A stretch of DNA of 64,000 nucleotides from Asterochloris sp. CNOR1 (lineage: Eukaryota; Chlorophyta; Trebouxiophyceae; Trebouxiales; Trebouxiaceae). The stretch's first letter is position 1. The number at the start of each line of letters is the position of its first letter. Positions 12,501 through 25,000 of the stretch are shown here, one piece after another. Below the pieces are notes generated by a model, which was not told the origin of the DNA, searched no databases, and saw nothing but the letters and a program-made list of their open reading frames with translations. The position numbers and the translations under genes were made by a program. The stretch spans positions 1,364,001 to 1,428,000 of the forward strand of contig OZ017750.1 in assembly GCA_963969365.1 (NCBI GenBank), given 5' to 3'.

Positions 12501-15500
12501 CTCGCAAGAAACCTGGATCCAGCAGTGGTGAGTCCACTGGTTTCCTGGCACTTGTGTCTCTGCTCTTGGCCCTCTTCTCGTCACAGGAGCTTGCTTGCCT
12601 ATGCTGCAAAGCTAAGAGTGTGCTGCTGCGCGATGTAGGAGGCCACTTTGTAAGCATCAGCTCGCGCACACAAGACAGATTGAGCTCACATACCTGCCTG
12701 CTGCACCACAATGAGACGTGCAGCAAATTGACTTGTGTCCCGTCTGCAGATCTCACAATCACAGTGGCTGTTGTCTTTGTGGAGAAGGTGAGTGTAGGCC
12801 GAGTCAAACTGCAAAATGTAGCTTAAACTGCCTGCACTGCAATCCGTCCTGCTTCCTGCAGTTTGAGGCCACCATAGCCAAGGGGATCTTCAGGATATGT
12901 GGAGCAGTCATTGGTGGCACGCTGGGTGACACAGCCTGCCTGGCATGGCCTATGCGCATTCCCACACAGCACTCCTGACGTATCCTTCCAGCAGGCCAAG
13001 TCACATCCTCCTCTTGTTTGCCAGTCTTGCTCTGAGTTGAAATGGCCGTCAGCGTCCTGACCCCTCACGTGCATGTGTCTGGTCTGCAGGCTACTTGGTC
13101 ATGCTTGATTACAATATGGCCACCAACCCCTATGGTCTCATGGCCATCATTGTGGTCTATGTCATCATTTTCAGCTTTATGGCCTCCAGCTTCGTACAGC
13201 TCAAATATGCAGCCTTCTTGCTCATCGTGAGTGCTGCCCGTCAGTCATGGTGTTGTCTTGTGGATTGGCATGGCTGTCTGCAGGCAGCACCCAGATGCCA
13301 TGCTTCAGGGATGCTGCCGGGTAGTAAGGGGCAGTGCAGTCAGCAATAGTGTTGGGTGCAGCAGGCACACTGGGGGGGATGTATGTGCAGCAGCGTTGCT
13401 GTTGGAAGGCTGACCAAGGCACCTGCTGCAGATTTCCTTTGATGCCACTGTGCTCTGCCAGTATACCGGCACGAAACCTGGCGCCGCCCTTTACTACGCG
13501 AGCAGGGTGGTGGACTACACTGTTGGTGTGGTGGTAGTGGTCATTTTTGAGGCCATTCTGCCCTGGTGAGCCTCGGCAAGAACTCTGCCCTGTGGCTCCC
13601 TGCATGGCCAAGCTGCAAGGGTCTTCATGTGGCCTGCCAACCTTTGCACAGGGGGTGGCACACCTGTAGTTGACCATGGCTGCAGGCTGTACAGCATGCC
13701 GTGGGGCTGCTGCTTGCTTGCTGCATGTGTGCACTGCAAGAATGCAAGGTGCAGGGCCTAGGTGTGGCCTGTCTGCCCTGCCAGATGTGGCTGGCGTGGC
13801 AGGCTTGCAGGTCCCAAGGTGCTGCGCCTGTGGAGGGTCTGCCACCACGCTGCTGTGCGTCTACAGCAGCTGCAGGTGGTCAGGCCTGCAGCATTGTTTG
13901 GGGCTGCACCAGGCCTGCTGGACCTGACAGATGTGGCATTTCTCGCTGGCTTGCAAGACTTCAGCAGCGCTGCAGCTCTGAGGGAACCTGCATTGTGCCA
14001 ACAGCGCCCGCAGAAGGGCTGATGCGCAGCAGTGCTGAGGCCTGCATCACGCTCGCTGGCCGTGGGTGGGTGTGGCATGTGTGGCTGGCCTGCAGGTCCA
14101 TCCAGGGTGCAGCTCTGTGGAGCCTTGCAGCAGTGGCTGCTGTAACATGGCAGCACGCAAGCAGGGTCTGGATGTGGTTTTGGCAGCCCTGGCAAGTGTG
14201 GCTGGCCTGCAGGTCCACCAACACTGCAGCTCTGGAGGGCATGGCACAGGTGGCCAGGAGCGCTGCACAACTGCTGGACCAGTACTACCATGTCTTCTAC
14301 GAAGAGCTGGAGCTGGCAGGTCAGCTGTGCTCCTGTTCAGCATGCCAGCTGGCCTTCTCTCTCAGGACGCCCTAACCCTTGCGACCTGGCACACGCCGCT
14401 GGCAGGGCAGCAGACCATCTGGACCATCCCTTGCTCTCCTGATTTCCCTCTATGCTGCAAAAAAAGGCAGCATCTGGCACAGACACTCAAAAGCATGCAG
14501 TTCCTGCAGTGCCGCTGCTGCTCCGCAGCCTGTCAGGTCTAGCCTTTGGCAGTTGTCCTCCCTGGCCAGCAGTGCATCTTTGCTGCCTCATTTAGTTCCC
14601 AGGCCTTGCTGTCAGTGGCTGACAAGCAGTCCTGTGACATGCAGTGCCCCATGAGGGGGAGGGCGGGGACTCACAATCTGGCCCAGATCACCAAGAGCTG
14701 CAGAAGGGCGTCCGCGCCATGGGCAAAACCTGGCTGGAGGATCGCATTGCCAAGCCTCTGGGTGAGGCAGGCTGCTGCGCCTCAGGCAGACTGCCCTTCT
14801 GTGACCTGTGCCTCTCTGAATTGCATCTCCCACCTGCTCCAGAAGGCACTGTCCAGATTGCCATGCCGCGCAACAGGAATGGGCTTATGACAGACTCCTG
14901 TTGCAGCCACTTGCATGCCACCACAGTACGTCGGGTTGTCAAACGAGATTATGCACCTCAATCTGCAGACGGCACCGAGTTGGGTCCCTGCTGCGCAAGT
15001 GCAGCACTGGCTGGGGGGGACTCAGTGCTGCATACAAGTGAAGTGCTGCAGCCTGTGGTGAATGCGAAGCCAGCTTGCCTCTCGGCCCCTGCAGCCGGCA
15101 TATACAACCTGCCAGCATCGCTGCTGTGCCCGAACATTGCGCCACCTGATGATGCAGCTGGCGCATAGCCCCCCCTGCCGCGCCGCACACCCCTGCATCT
15201 CAAAGTCAGCTTCCCGCCTGTCCTTGCAGCTTGCATCCAGCTGTACTTGCTGCATGGATGTGTGCCTGGCAATGCTGCTCTCCTCAGCCAGTGTGCCGCC
15301 TCCCCTGCACCTGGCAAGCAGCCCTGCCGGCCATGCAACACACAGCTGCATCTCTTAAAGGACAGTGTCCCACCTTGCCCCGCAGCCGGCATCCAGATGT
15401 CCCTGCTGCGCGAGAGTGTGGCGTGGAAAAGGGGCCCTTGGGCAGTGCCCCCCATCATCGGCAAGGTGTTGGGGCGCCTGCGGGCAGTACTCGACAGCCT

Positions 15501-16823
15501 GGCCGCCGTGGAGATGGTGCTGGTGCAGCACCCTGTCATCAGCCAGCACTACAGCGCCAACCCCTTCTGTTTCATTATGAAGCCGCTGGCTGAGCACCTG
15601 CAGGGCACAATGGACCATATCAAACAGGTGAGGCAATGGCTGGGGAAGCGCAATGCAGAATGACATGGCAGACCCGGTTGTGCCTGCAGTGAGGGTGTGC
15701 AAGTGGCACACAGGCAGGTGCTGGGCCTGTGCTGGGCCTGTGCTGGGCCTGCTGGGTCTACATGCGTGACCTGCAGCCACCATACTGGCAGTGCACTTGC
15801 AGGGGCCCATGGACCATGTGAACAAGGTGAGGAATGGCTATGCAGTGTGTGTGACTGAAAAATACTTGCTGCCAGGCGGACAGCCCATGAGGGCTGGGCG
15901 GCCCTCCATGTCTGCTGTTCAGCTGAGTCCTGGCAGCAAGCACATGCCCTGTTTCGAGCTGTCATGCCTGCTGCAGGTGTTTGCCTGGTCGCCAAGGCAG
16001 AAGCAGTGTCAGTGCACCTGGGCAGTGCCTGCCAGGTGTGCTGCAGCAGCTCGATGTGCTGAGGCACAGCTATATGGGTCTGCAGCATGGGAGGGTGCCC
16101 TCCCATGTCCCACAACAGATGCTGGGCGCCAACCCCAGAGCTGCTCACAGCCACCTCTGGCCGCTGCAGGTGGCTGCAGCAATCAGTGTGGTGCTGGAGG
16201 GAACAGTGACCATGGCGTCCATGCAGGGCATTGAAGATGCCATCGAAGCTTGTACGCACCAGAGGTGGGGTTTCGGCTGTCTGCTGCCCATCCATTGCCC
16301 ACCTCTGTGCTCGATTGTTGCCCGTTGGTTGCTCTGACTCACCAGGGGTGACAGCGTCCTCATCTGCTGTGCATGGGGAAAGGCTGCTGTGCCTGTTGTG
16401 ATCAATGGCTGCCCTGCAACAGTCTGCCAGTGTGTGTATTACTGTGGAGCAACACCATTGGTTCTGCCAAGCACAGGCTGCTCACAGCTGCTGTGTCTGT
16501 TGTGCAGACATGTGACACGGCAAGCCTACATGGCGCTGGAGCAGAAGTATCGCGCCAGAGTCGCAGCCAGCAGCCCATCAGATCCGTGTGTGCTGAATAG
16601 GTCACAGGATGACTCTATTCGCTTCATGTCGACCCTGTTTGCCATTTCGCAGGCCTGTGACAAGATGATCTCAGTAGCTAGGGTAGTTGCAGATGAGCCA
16701 ATGCTGAGACACCAAGCCTCCACCATTGGCTGGCGCAAGAGGTGGGTGGCCACCTTTGTACGCTGCGCCCTTCCAAGCACCATGAGCGGCAACAAGTCTC
16801 AAAGGGGCAAGACTGCAGAGTAA
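6564..16823 (+). CDS. FUSC-superfamily membrane transporter with two membrane domains
   Basis: Large multi-exon gene starting MDGEHMDQHQFKPHHI. The first membrane domain is spread over short exons, including NFTIALFVFITSITWSLACI (about 6862-6930), FTAAVAVFGSLWVGLALG (about 7155-7215), WYTGFLCIFSAIFIIPLCS and FLLVIPAGYTAWPARLLW. A hydrophilic section follows (about 8820-12040), rich in Glu and Lys. The second membrane domain begins near 12176 and includes FYDIAWLKPLLFIASGMQVM, then KGIFRICGAVIGGTLG, then MATNPYGLMAIIVVYVIIFS (about 13110-13230) and RVVDYTVGVVVVVIFEAILP (about 13500-13560). The C-terminal cytoplasmic exons include LLDQYYHVFYEEL and RFMSTLFAISQACDKMIS, and the stop is TAA at 16821. 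The pattern of glycine-rich membrane helices plus an R-x-x-D-helix fits the FUSC/ALMT/YccS-like superfamily, which exports organic or aromatic anions. The substrate is unknown. It could be two adjacent genes joined by my reading near 12050, but no stop-plus-promoter boundary is evident. Confidence 0.65.
13783..14240 (+). repeat. Four tandem copies of an acceptor plus exon start in a FUSC intron
   Basis: A module reading roughly TGTGGCTGGCCTGCAG, then GTCC, then GCAGCTCTGGAGG occurs at about 13783-13815, 13929-13988, 14079-14124 and 14196-14240. The last copy is the one joined to a good exon (from about 14213, coding QLLDQYYHVFYEEL). The first three are diverged and lead nowhere. Confidence 0.7.
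15087..15845 (+). repeat. Decoy acceptors and a decoy donor around one FUSC exon
   Basis: The exon from about 15386 starts CCGGCATCCAGATG after CGCAG. Diverged copies of this acceptor and exon start lie upstream at about 15087-15125 and 15221-15257. The exon's donor end, ATGGACCATATCAAACAG followed by GTGAGG (about 15610-15633), has a diverged copy downstream at about 15807-15831. The exon is therefore flanked on both sides by copies of its own edges. Confidence 0.7.
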
Positions 16824-17213
16824 CTGTATGAACCCCTAAATTTGTAGCGCTGTCCTGATGCTTTTGCTGCATCAAGGCTGCTGAGCCATGAAATGACTTC
16901 CCTGTTTTTCTCATTTATGCATGGCCAGCCTGAAGTATCGTTGAAGAAAGTACAACTTTGTTTGAGCAAACATGTCACCTACCGGTGTTCCGGAAGCCAG
17001 ATTGCATGCCACCTGCGACTATGCATTTGACCATGCATGCGCATAGACCATGGATGCTCCGAGCACACCTCTCTCCTTGCCCTCGGAAACACTGCTTTGC
17101 TGGACAGGTGAGTTCCTTTGGGCCAGCATCTGTACCTGATACAGCGCGTTCTGCTGTGTCAAGCCCTCCTGCTGGTGCAGATCTGTGCCTCTGCAGCATA
17201 TGCTCCTGCCAGG
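16824..17213. other. Intergenic region between two co-directional genes
   Basis: About 390 bp hold the 3' UTR of the FUSC gene and the promoter and 5' UTR of the next gene. The stretch near 16890-16970 is AT-richer. No additional gene or clear motif is seen. Confidence 0.4.
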
Positions 17214-19037
17214 ATGGAGAAGCAGCAACAGGACCTGCCATGCTCTTTTAGACGGCTGGTGGCCAAAACCACAGGAGACACCTTCCAGCAGGTCTCTGAG
17301 ATTGTGGAGCGCCCACTGGACCCTCCATCTGAGGAGCAGGTGTGGAGGAAGTGTCGTGACCGTTTAAACACCAATTTATGTTATGTTGGCGCTTTCACCT
17401 TGAGCAGCACACTGCTGGCAATTCAGGGCTCAGCCATGCTGCTGTGCAGGTTATTGTCAAGGTCCATTACGCCGGCGTGAATGGCGGCTGCGAGACCTTC
17501 AGAGCACGTGGCGAGTGGGCCTTTGCCCGCAACAAGGATGTCCCAGAGTTTGCCCTTGGTGCAGAAAGCTCCGGTACTGTGGTGGCCACTGGAGCTCAGG
17601 TGCCAGACTTGGAGGTGAGGGCCCATTCCACATGGTAAAGGCAGGCGATGATCATGCCTGCCTACTGCAGCCATCCTGCCGCCCGCTGCCGGCCACCAAT
17701 GGTGTGATCTTGCTGCCAGGGCAGGCACCCTGCCATGTGATGCTGCTCTTTTTGGAAGGCCGTTCTGGCCACAGCAATCCAAGACGTGCTGCCTGCTGGG
17801 GTGGGCAGCCAGTCACCATACCTGGAGATGACATGCATGCATGCTCCTGCTGCCTTAGAGCATGTCTTCTGCCCTGCCAGGTGGGGCAGCCAGTCATCTG
17901 CTCTGGAGGCAATGCCTTCTCAGAGTATGTCACCGTCCCAGCGCGGAGCTGCTTTGGAGTGCGGGTAGCAGATGCAGAGGCCTGCACGCTCGCCGTGTCT
18001 GGCCTGACCGCTGCAGGTGGGCACTGCATTGCTCTGCAGCTGTATCTGCCCTGGTCGTCATGCAAAGTCTGCAATGCTGCATTCACGGCTGCAGTTGTGG
18101 CTTCAATTGAAGAGCTTAGCCAGGCGCATGACTTATAGGACTACGTGACCTGGTGTGCGCCACAGCCTGCGGCATGCTCCTGGGCGCACCGGCTCACATG
18201 ACCCGCATCCGGTCTGGCACCTGCAGGCGCGCTGTGGGGCACAGCTGGCATGAAGGCAGGCGACACCGTGCTGGTCACAGCTGCTGCAGGGGCTACAGGG
18301 CACCTGGCAGTGCAGCTGGCAGTGCAGGAGGGCTGCCGCGTCGTGGCCATCTGTGGTGGCAGACGCAAGGCAGAGGCAGTTGCCACACTGGGTCCTGCCA
18401 GGGTGATCGACCACAAGGCAGAGGTCAGGGGCATCTGATGCTGGATACCATTGTCCTCCATCTGCCTGCGGCCTCCCATTGTGCTGCGTAATTATGCTGC
18501 TGGGCCTGAGCTATCCAGTCGCCATCTGCACGGCGAGACAATATCCCTGTGCCAGGGCCCTCATGCGCTTGACTGCCCCCTGCCCTGCAGGATGTAGCTG
18601 CTGTCTTGACAGCTGAGTTTGGCAAACAAATCGACATTGCGTATGAGGGTGTCGGAGGGCAGCTGCGCGGGACGGTGCTGGAGAACTTGGCACCTGGAGG
18701 GCGGCTGTTAGCTGTTGGTTATATAGGGTCCTACGCGCACAACAGCAAGCCTGCTGCGCTCAAGTCAGCACCTGACCTGCCAAACAACGACAAGCTGATG
18801 TGGGAAGGCATGACTATTGGGCGCAAAGACCAACAAACAGTCTACGGAAGTGTGTGGCCCAAGGACCCATCCAAGCTACAGCAGGCCAAGCAGCGACTGT
18901 TTGACATGTACGACAATGGCATGTTACAAGTTTGGGTCGACCATACTCATGACTTCCAGGGCTTGCAGTCAGTGAATGATGCCATGTCATTCATGTTGAG
19001 TGGCCAAGCTCTCGGCAAAGTGGTTGTCAAGCTATGA
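17214..19037 (+). CDS. Zinc-free MDR oxidoreductase, ZADH2 / prostaglandin reductase 3-like
   Basis: Five exons with consistent phase: 17214-17339, 17450-17614, 17881-18016, 18227-18423 and 18591-19037, giving 356 residues, a normal length for the family. The N-terminal GroES-like part carries VKVHYAGVNGGCETF and GAESSGTVVATG. The Rossmann part carries the NADP-binding stretch VTAAAGATGHLAVQLAV. The sequence IAYEGVGGQLRGTVLENLAP and the end GQALGKVVVKL are typical of quinone-oxidoreductase-like MDR enzymes. I see no catalytic-zinc cysteine/histidine set, so it should reduce an enone, quinone or 15-oxo lipid with NADPH. The substrate cannot be told from sequence. The 3' end faces CFAP52 with only 49 bp between stop codons. 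A decoy acceptor copy lies at about 17797-17835, before the real exon start at 17881. Confidence 0.88.
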
Positions 19038-19086
19038 ACCGATTTGTCCTCATTGTCACTGGCGAGCCATTCCTAAGGAAGGCATC

Positions 19087-22000
19087 TCATGTTGATGCCT
19101 GTTGCTGCTGCTTCTCAGGATAGGCCCATATCAACACAGCGCCTTCGGTGCCCACAGATATGATGGCAGTCTTGTCATGTGTCACAGCCACGCGAGTCAC
19201 GGCGCCGCTGTGTCCCTGGCCAAGCTGCCTGCAGTTACCGTCGTCATAGGACCACACCTGCAGAAGGCAGGCAGCATTGGCTGATACACATGGCTCTCGT
19301 ATCCTATGGCAGCGCCTGGCAGCAGTCCCAATGCGCTGCTCTGCAAGGCAAGCCAGAAGAAATGCGGCAGCAAAGGGGCCAGCACACCTGCCCAGCAGCA
19401 AGCTCAGCATCCTCGAGACATCTTGCTAGGGAGGTCAAAGCAGGACTATGTCAACAGCAGCAACAGCGCCCGCAGCGCATCACCCAGGCAGAAAACACTG
19501 CTGTCATCTGCTAAATAATGAGCAGCTGCAAAGGTGTCTGCCTCAACGTGGCAGCTGCATCCTCACCTTGACACTCTTGTCGTACCCTCCGCTGACAATG
19601 AGCTCCCCATCGTGATCTATGGCCAGCGCGCTGACCTGCTCAGTCTCTGAGCCCTCCAGGATGCGGATGGCCTGACCGTCAAAGGCATCCCAGTATGTGA
19701 TCTTCCTGTCCGTCCCTGCGCACACAGGCTGGCTCAGTCTTTGCAGACACTGTCTACCCATTGGATCTCAGTTGAACTCTGCACCTTTGACAGGGCAAGC
19801 AGCTAGTGCCAGCCTTTGCAGTGGTCAGCAGGCCCTGCCTGAGCGACTTCAATCCTAACAGGCAGCGACAGTGCATGTGTGTGGAGGGAATGGCTTGGCC
19901 TGTGCTCACCGGAGGTCACTATCTGTGAGCCATCGGGGTGGTACACAACTGATTTGAAGAAGGTGTTGGCCAGCAGCGAGCTCCTGCGCTTGAAGCTGCA
20001 CAGATCCCAGATGATGCAGCTGCCGTCGCTGCTGGCGCTGATGCACTCTGTGCTGCTGCCCTCCTTCACATAGATGCTGTTCACAACACCCTTGTGCTCC
20101 TGCATGGAGACGTGGGAGTCAGCCATGGTGCAGGCAGCCCTCAGCATGCAGCAGTGCACTGCCTGGTGTGCAGCCCCCTGCCTGGACTGCTGAGCATCAG
20201 CGGCAGACCCAGAGCACGCATAGGTGCATCACCAAAGGCAAATCAATGCTAAGACATGCCACAAACTCAACGCCTCAACAGGGCCTCATCAACAGGCAGC
20301 CCACATCCCGGCCAGGCTCCACAGCGGCTAGCCTTTACCAGCTCTACCTAGGCAGGCCACTTTCATGCTGCCTCCATCTGGATGACTCCCCCGTGCTGCC
20401 AAACCCTTTGAACCAGTTTCAGGACCCTGCTGGCTTGCAGCAGGGGTGCAAGTGTACTTTGTCATCTCATCTCCAAACCCAAATTCAAGGGTTGTCTGCC
20501 TTGTGCTTTGCACGTGCCTGGCCAGCCAAACGCACGACAAGTTGCTTATGCAAAGTTCCAGGACACTGCTGGCTTGCAGCAGGGCAACCCTTGTACCAAC
20601 AGTCATCAGAATCAGATCAGCACCTCTCATTCGTGCTGGCCAATATCTTAGGGATCTCCATGCTTTTCTCACTCACCCAGCAGTCCCTGCACAGGCTTGG
20701 TGCCTCTGCTGGCTTGCTCTCGGCCTGGCTATACCCAGCCTTCACCGTGTAGAGCCAGCGCAAACACATCTGGCAGGCAGTCTTGCTGCTTCAGCCCTTC
20801 CCCCCCCCACCTTTCACCCCCCATTTTCCGAACACTCCCTCCACAGAGCAAGCGCATGCCTTTGCTGGCTTGTGCGAGCTCCTTCCCAACCTTCACCAAA
20901 ACGCGCCAGCAGCCCACTGTCACGCTGGCCTCCATCTGGCGGCTCTCTTTGCCCCTCAGGCCTCTGCTGGGTACACCAGGGCTGCCACTACCACTTCATT
21001 GAAGCCCAACTCCAGCAATCCCACCTTCATGCTGGCTTCCATCTGGCGGCTCTCCTTGCTGACCCGCCACACACGCACGGCACCCTCCTCTCCGCCAGAG
21101 AGGATACGGGCGCTGTCAGCAGTGCCGGCAATGGCTGTGACAGCACCGTGGTGGGCGTCATGAATCGTGTACAGGAGCTTCCCACTCTGGGGGCCAAACG
21201 CACGGATGCGCCCGTCACTCCACCCGCTCACTATGGTGGTGCCATTCTGCAGGACAGGCACAAGTGTGTTGCCCTGGAGAAGGTTGCAGGAGTGATTGAC
21301 AACCCTGTGAGGCGTGCAGGGAGTGGCCTGCTCATGTGCACAGCGGGTGCCATGGGTGCAGGCAGTCGCTTGTCCATGGGACGGGCCAGGCAGGGCCTGC
21401 TTCTTGAGCATTTTCAGGCCAAAGCGGCTGCTGTGTCAGGGTCGCAGATTGCACCAGCTGGAACTTGCAGGTAGGGGACTATCTCAGCACAAACGGTCAG
21501 GTTCAAAGAGGAGCGAGTAAGCAGGCAGCACCTCCAGGTAGCAGCTGTTGCTAAGCAGCTAGCTGCCTTAGGGCGAGAGGCGGCAGGGGCTGCAAGCCCA
21601 GTTCGTGGCAGGGAGGCCACAGCAGCATGTCACACAGGCAGCATGCACCTCACGGCAGGGCAACTGGCCCAAGTCAGGCATGGCTACTTGCGGGGCATGA
21701 TCTCCACGGGGTGGCAGAGGCATGGCTGTCTGGTGCAGGACTGGGCTGCCACTGACCTGCATGAAGGCCACGCAGGTGCACCCCAAATTGGGCACGCTGA
21801 TGCGCAGCAGCTCCCGCCGGCTGTGCAGGTGCCAGACACGGATCCCCCCGAAGCTGCAGGTTGCAAACACCTCACTGTACTGGTGGGGGAAGGCCAGGTC
21901 GGTGATCTTCTGGCTGTGCGCCGTCTGCAGCAGCTCTGGCCGCAGCTCCTTGCTCTGCACAGCACCCGTGAGCTGTCAGTCTCTAGACAACATTGCTGCG

Positions 22001-25000
22001 CCAGGTCCTTGATGGTCTGGCTGTGTGCTGCCTGCAGCAGCTCTGGCCGCAGGTCCTTGCCCTGAAGCACTCAGCACCTTCCCACATCATGTGAGTGAGT
22101 ATGGCAGCAAGGCCCCTGCACACAGTGCCAGCTGGAGGTGACACCCTTTATGAGTATCCCCGACAACGTGTTGCTGTATAAATCTGTGATGTTTGTGCTG
22201 CATGGCATGAGCTCCAGCCACAGCTCGTCGCCTTGCACAGTTGCTTCCAGTTGTGTGCGACCTCATGTAATGTCCTGCACAGCGCTTGCTGAAAGCACTT
22301 GCTGACAGTACATGCAGCCACTTGTGTGTGTCCTCGAGAGTACTGCAGTCACCCCCACACTGCTTGCCATGCGCACAGCTGTGCCAGCAATGTAAGACCT
22401 GGAGTGCTTGCTGTCAAGCCACGGCGGGGCTGCAAGACAATACAGCCTCACCTGAGGGGTGCACTGCACCCTGAACAGCTCGCAGGCGCTGGTGCCCACC
22501 AGGAAGGAGAAGTCACCACCCCGCCCTGAGGAGCTGCCCTCCAGCGTCAGGCTGGTGATGGAGCCTGCAGGGGGACACACAAAAGCAGCTAGATTCTGCG
22601 ACCCCGCGTTGCCATGCATGGCAGCCAGGAGGGCACAGACTGTGAGTCCGACATCAGAGGAGGCCTGCAGTGCCAGGCAGGTGCATTGGCCTTGCCGATG
22701 GAGGTCCGTTGGGCACCTCCCGCAGGACCAGACGCAGCTGACACCTGCGATTGACACCGTCTGGGCTGGTAAGCAGGGATGGTCGCACCTCTGTGCACAC
22801 TGGGCACCTGGACCAAAGCGCCTGCAGCTGCACAGCTTGACATGCAGATGAACCCTCAGCGTATGCCCTGGATGTCTCTATCGCATCTCACCATAGATGC
22901 GCGCCCAGGCTGACTGAGAGAGCCTAGACTGCCAGAAGATGAGGGAGCCTGGATGTCCAATTCTGACCCTGCGCCCTGCCCAACCCCGGCGGCCTCAATT
23001 GGGCCCATATCTGCCGACGCGGGGATTCTGGCCCAAGGCTCATGCGCTGGCATCTGCACAGCCTGGCACAGAACCCAGACCATCTGGATGTCTCACCAGT
23101 GATCTGTGCCCTGGCCACCGCGGGCAGCTTGGTGATGAACCTGGCGTCTGTGCCCTCAACATCGTGAGCCAGCAGCACCAGGGAGCCATCCCCTCCACCC
23201 ACCACCAGGTCGCCTGCCGGTGTCAGCATCAGGGCCGTTGCGCCCTGCTGCAGCTGCCCCTTGGCGGGGCCGCTGTTGCGCAGCAGCTGGCGGTCCAAAT
23301 TTACCTGCAGAGGTTGGGGGGGTGTTCAGGAGCGTTTTCGTCAGCCACGTCCCATTGAGGCTGACACTGGGCTGCTGCTGGCTCCCATCATGCTCAGGGC
23401 AGGCTCAGGCAACTTGCGGGACACAGTGACCCACTTCAGCCTCCCTTTCCAGCTCATGGGCGGCCAGCCATCCTTCACAGCCAGCACCCTGGGCTTGAAG
23501 CATGGCAACCTGTGCCAGGGGCTCCCAGCCCTCCTGTTGTCAGCCTGAGAACATGCAGCATCGCAGGCGCTGACCTGAAGATGCAGCAACAAGCTGACTG
23601 CAGAACGCTTCCTGCTCTCCATGCATTTTGTGCAATGCTTCAACATTGGCTCTATGAACCCTGCACCTGCAGGATGTCCCCTGTCTTGGTGGCTGCGTAC
23701 ATGTAGTGGTCCTCCGCATCCACCACCACCGCATTGAAGCAGCGCCGCAGCTGCCCCAGGTTGCAGTCATGGGGCCAGAGCTTATTCAGGGGGGCATCGT
23801 ACTCCCAGATGTTCAGGTTGTAGTTGCCACAGGTGACCTGGTTGCAAGGTGGGGAGCTTCTCAGCACCATTTGGTTGTATTTGGTTTGCTGAAAGGCTGG
23901 CCAAGAGCGCTGGCTTCATCTAAAACCTGCCTGCAAGGAGTCCAAGCTAACAGACAGGCCAGGTCTCTTGGCTTATACTGCCCGATGTTGGCCCCGGCGC
24001 ATGCTGGTGCGGGTAAGGCAGCAGCACCCAGCCAAGCGATGCAAAGCAGCGGTGTCAGGCTGAGACCCTAATAGTAGGCTGACGCCTAGCGGCAAGCCAG
24101 CAGATGCACAGACGCAGCGCTGACCAGCTTGGTGCTGTCGTGCTGGTAGAACCTGAGCGCCAGGGTGAAATCAGCTCCGGTGGGGCTGCCGCAGATGGCC
24201 TCCCCATTCTCAACATTCCACAGCACCTGCAGGACAAGGAACAGTACAACTAAGGAGAGATCGCAATCGGTGGCGTCAGTGCAGACGGCTTTTTCCCACT
24301 ATTCCCATCCCACTGCACCTGCAGGGAGCACGAGTCTGCCAGATTGAACCTGCCTGAGTGTTGACTCAGTACAAAACACATCACCTGCAGGGGTTGAGGC
24401 TTGGCTGGTTGAGCCTGCCAAGGCTGTGGTGCCGACCACAGGCTGCTGGTGGCGGCCTGCTGCTGCTAGGTGGCTCTGCTGCACAGGCTGCAGCTGTCCA
24501 GAGCAGGCTGCTGAGCACTGCATGCTGTCGGCTGCACAGGCTGGCACAAATACTACACATAGGACACCAGCGGCAGTTTGGGCAGGCCAGTTGATCCAGG
24601 ACAGGCAGGGGCCGACAGATGCCCCTGTCAGCTGGCATGGTGAAGACAGAGGCCGTTCAGGGGAGCCATGGCTGCCACTGGCATCCACAGCAGCACCAAC
24701 CAGGGAGTTGTCGTCCTGCCCGCCCAGCGACGCCAGTATCTTCTCATCAGGGCTGAAGTCCAGGGCCTGGATTTTGACCTGCAGACGGGGCATGTACTGG
24801 CAATCAGCTGTCCAGGCCTGCAGGGGTGACTGGCCTAGCAGCGCGTAACATGGGGCTCAGCATGGCCGCAGGCGGCTCACCTTGTGCAGGCTCATCCTGT
24901 GCAGCAGCTTGCGTGCCTCCAGGTCCCACAGGATGATGTCTGCCTTCAGACCCATGTATGTCAGCTGCCCTACAGGTCAGCGAGGGCATGCTGCGTGACG

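Noticed and set aside
15722-15757. Short GGGCCTGTGCT tandem repeat considered as a minisatellite feature
   Set aside because: Only about three short units inside an intron; too small to call separately from the general micro-duplication pattern.
20446-21474. Long plus-strand open frame (342 codons)
   Set aside because: It runs antisense across CFAP52 exons and introns and has no family features.
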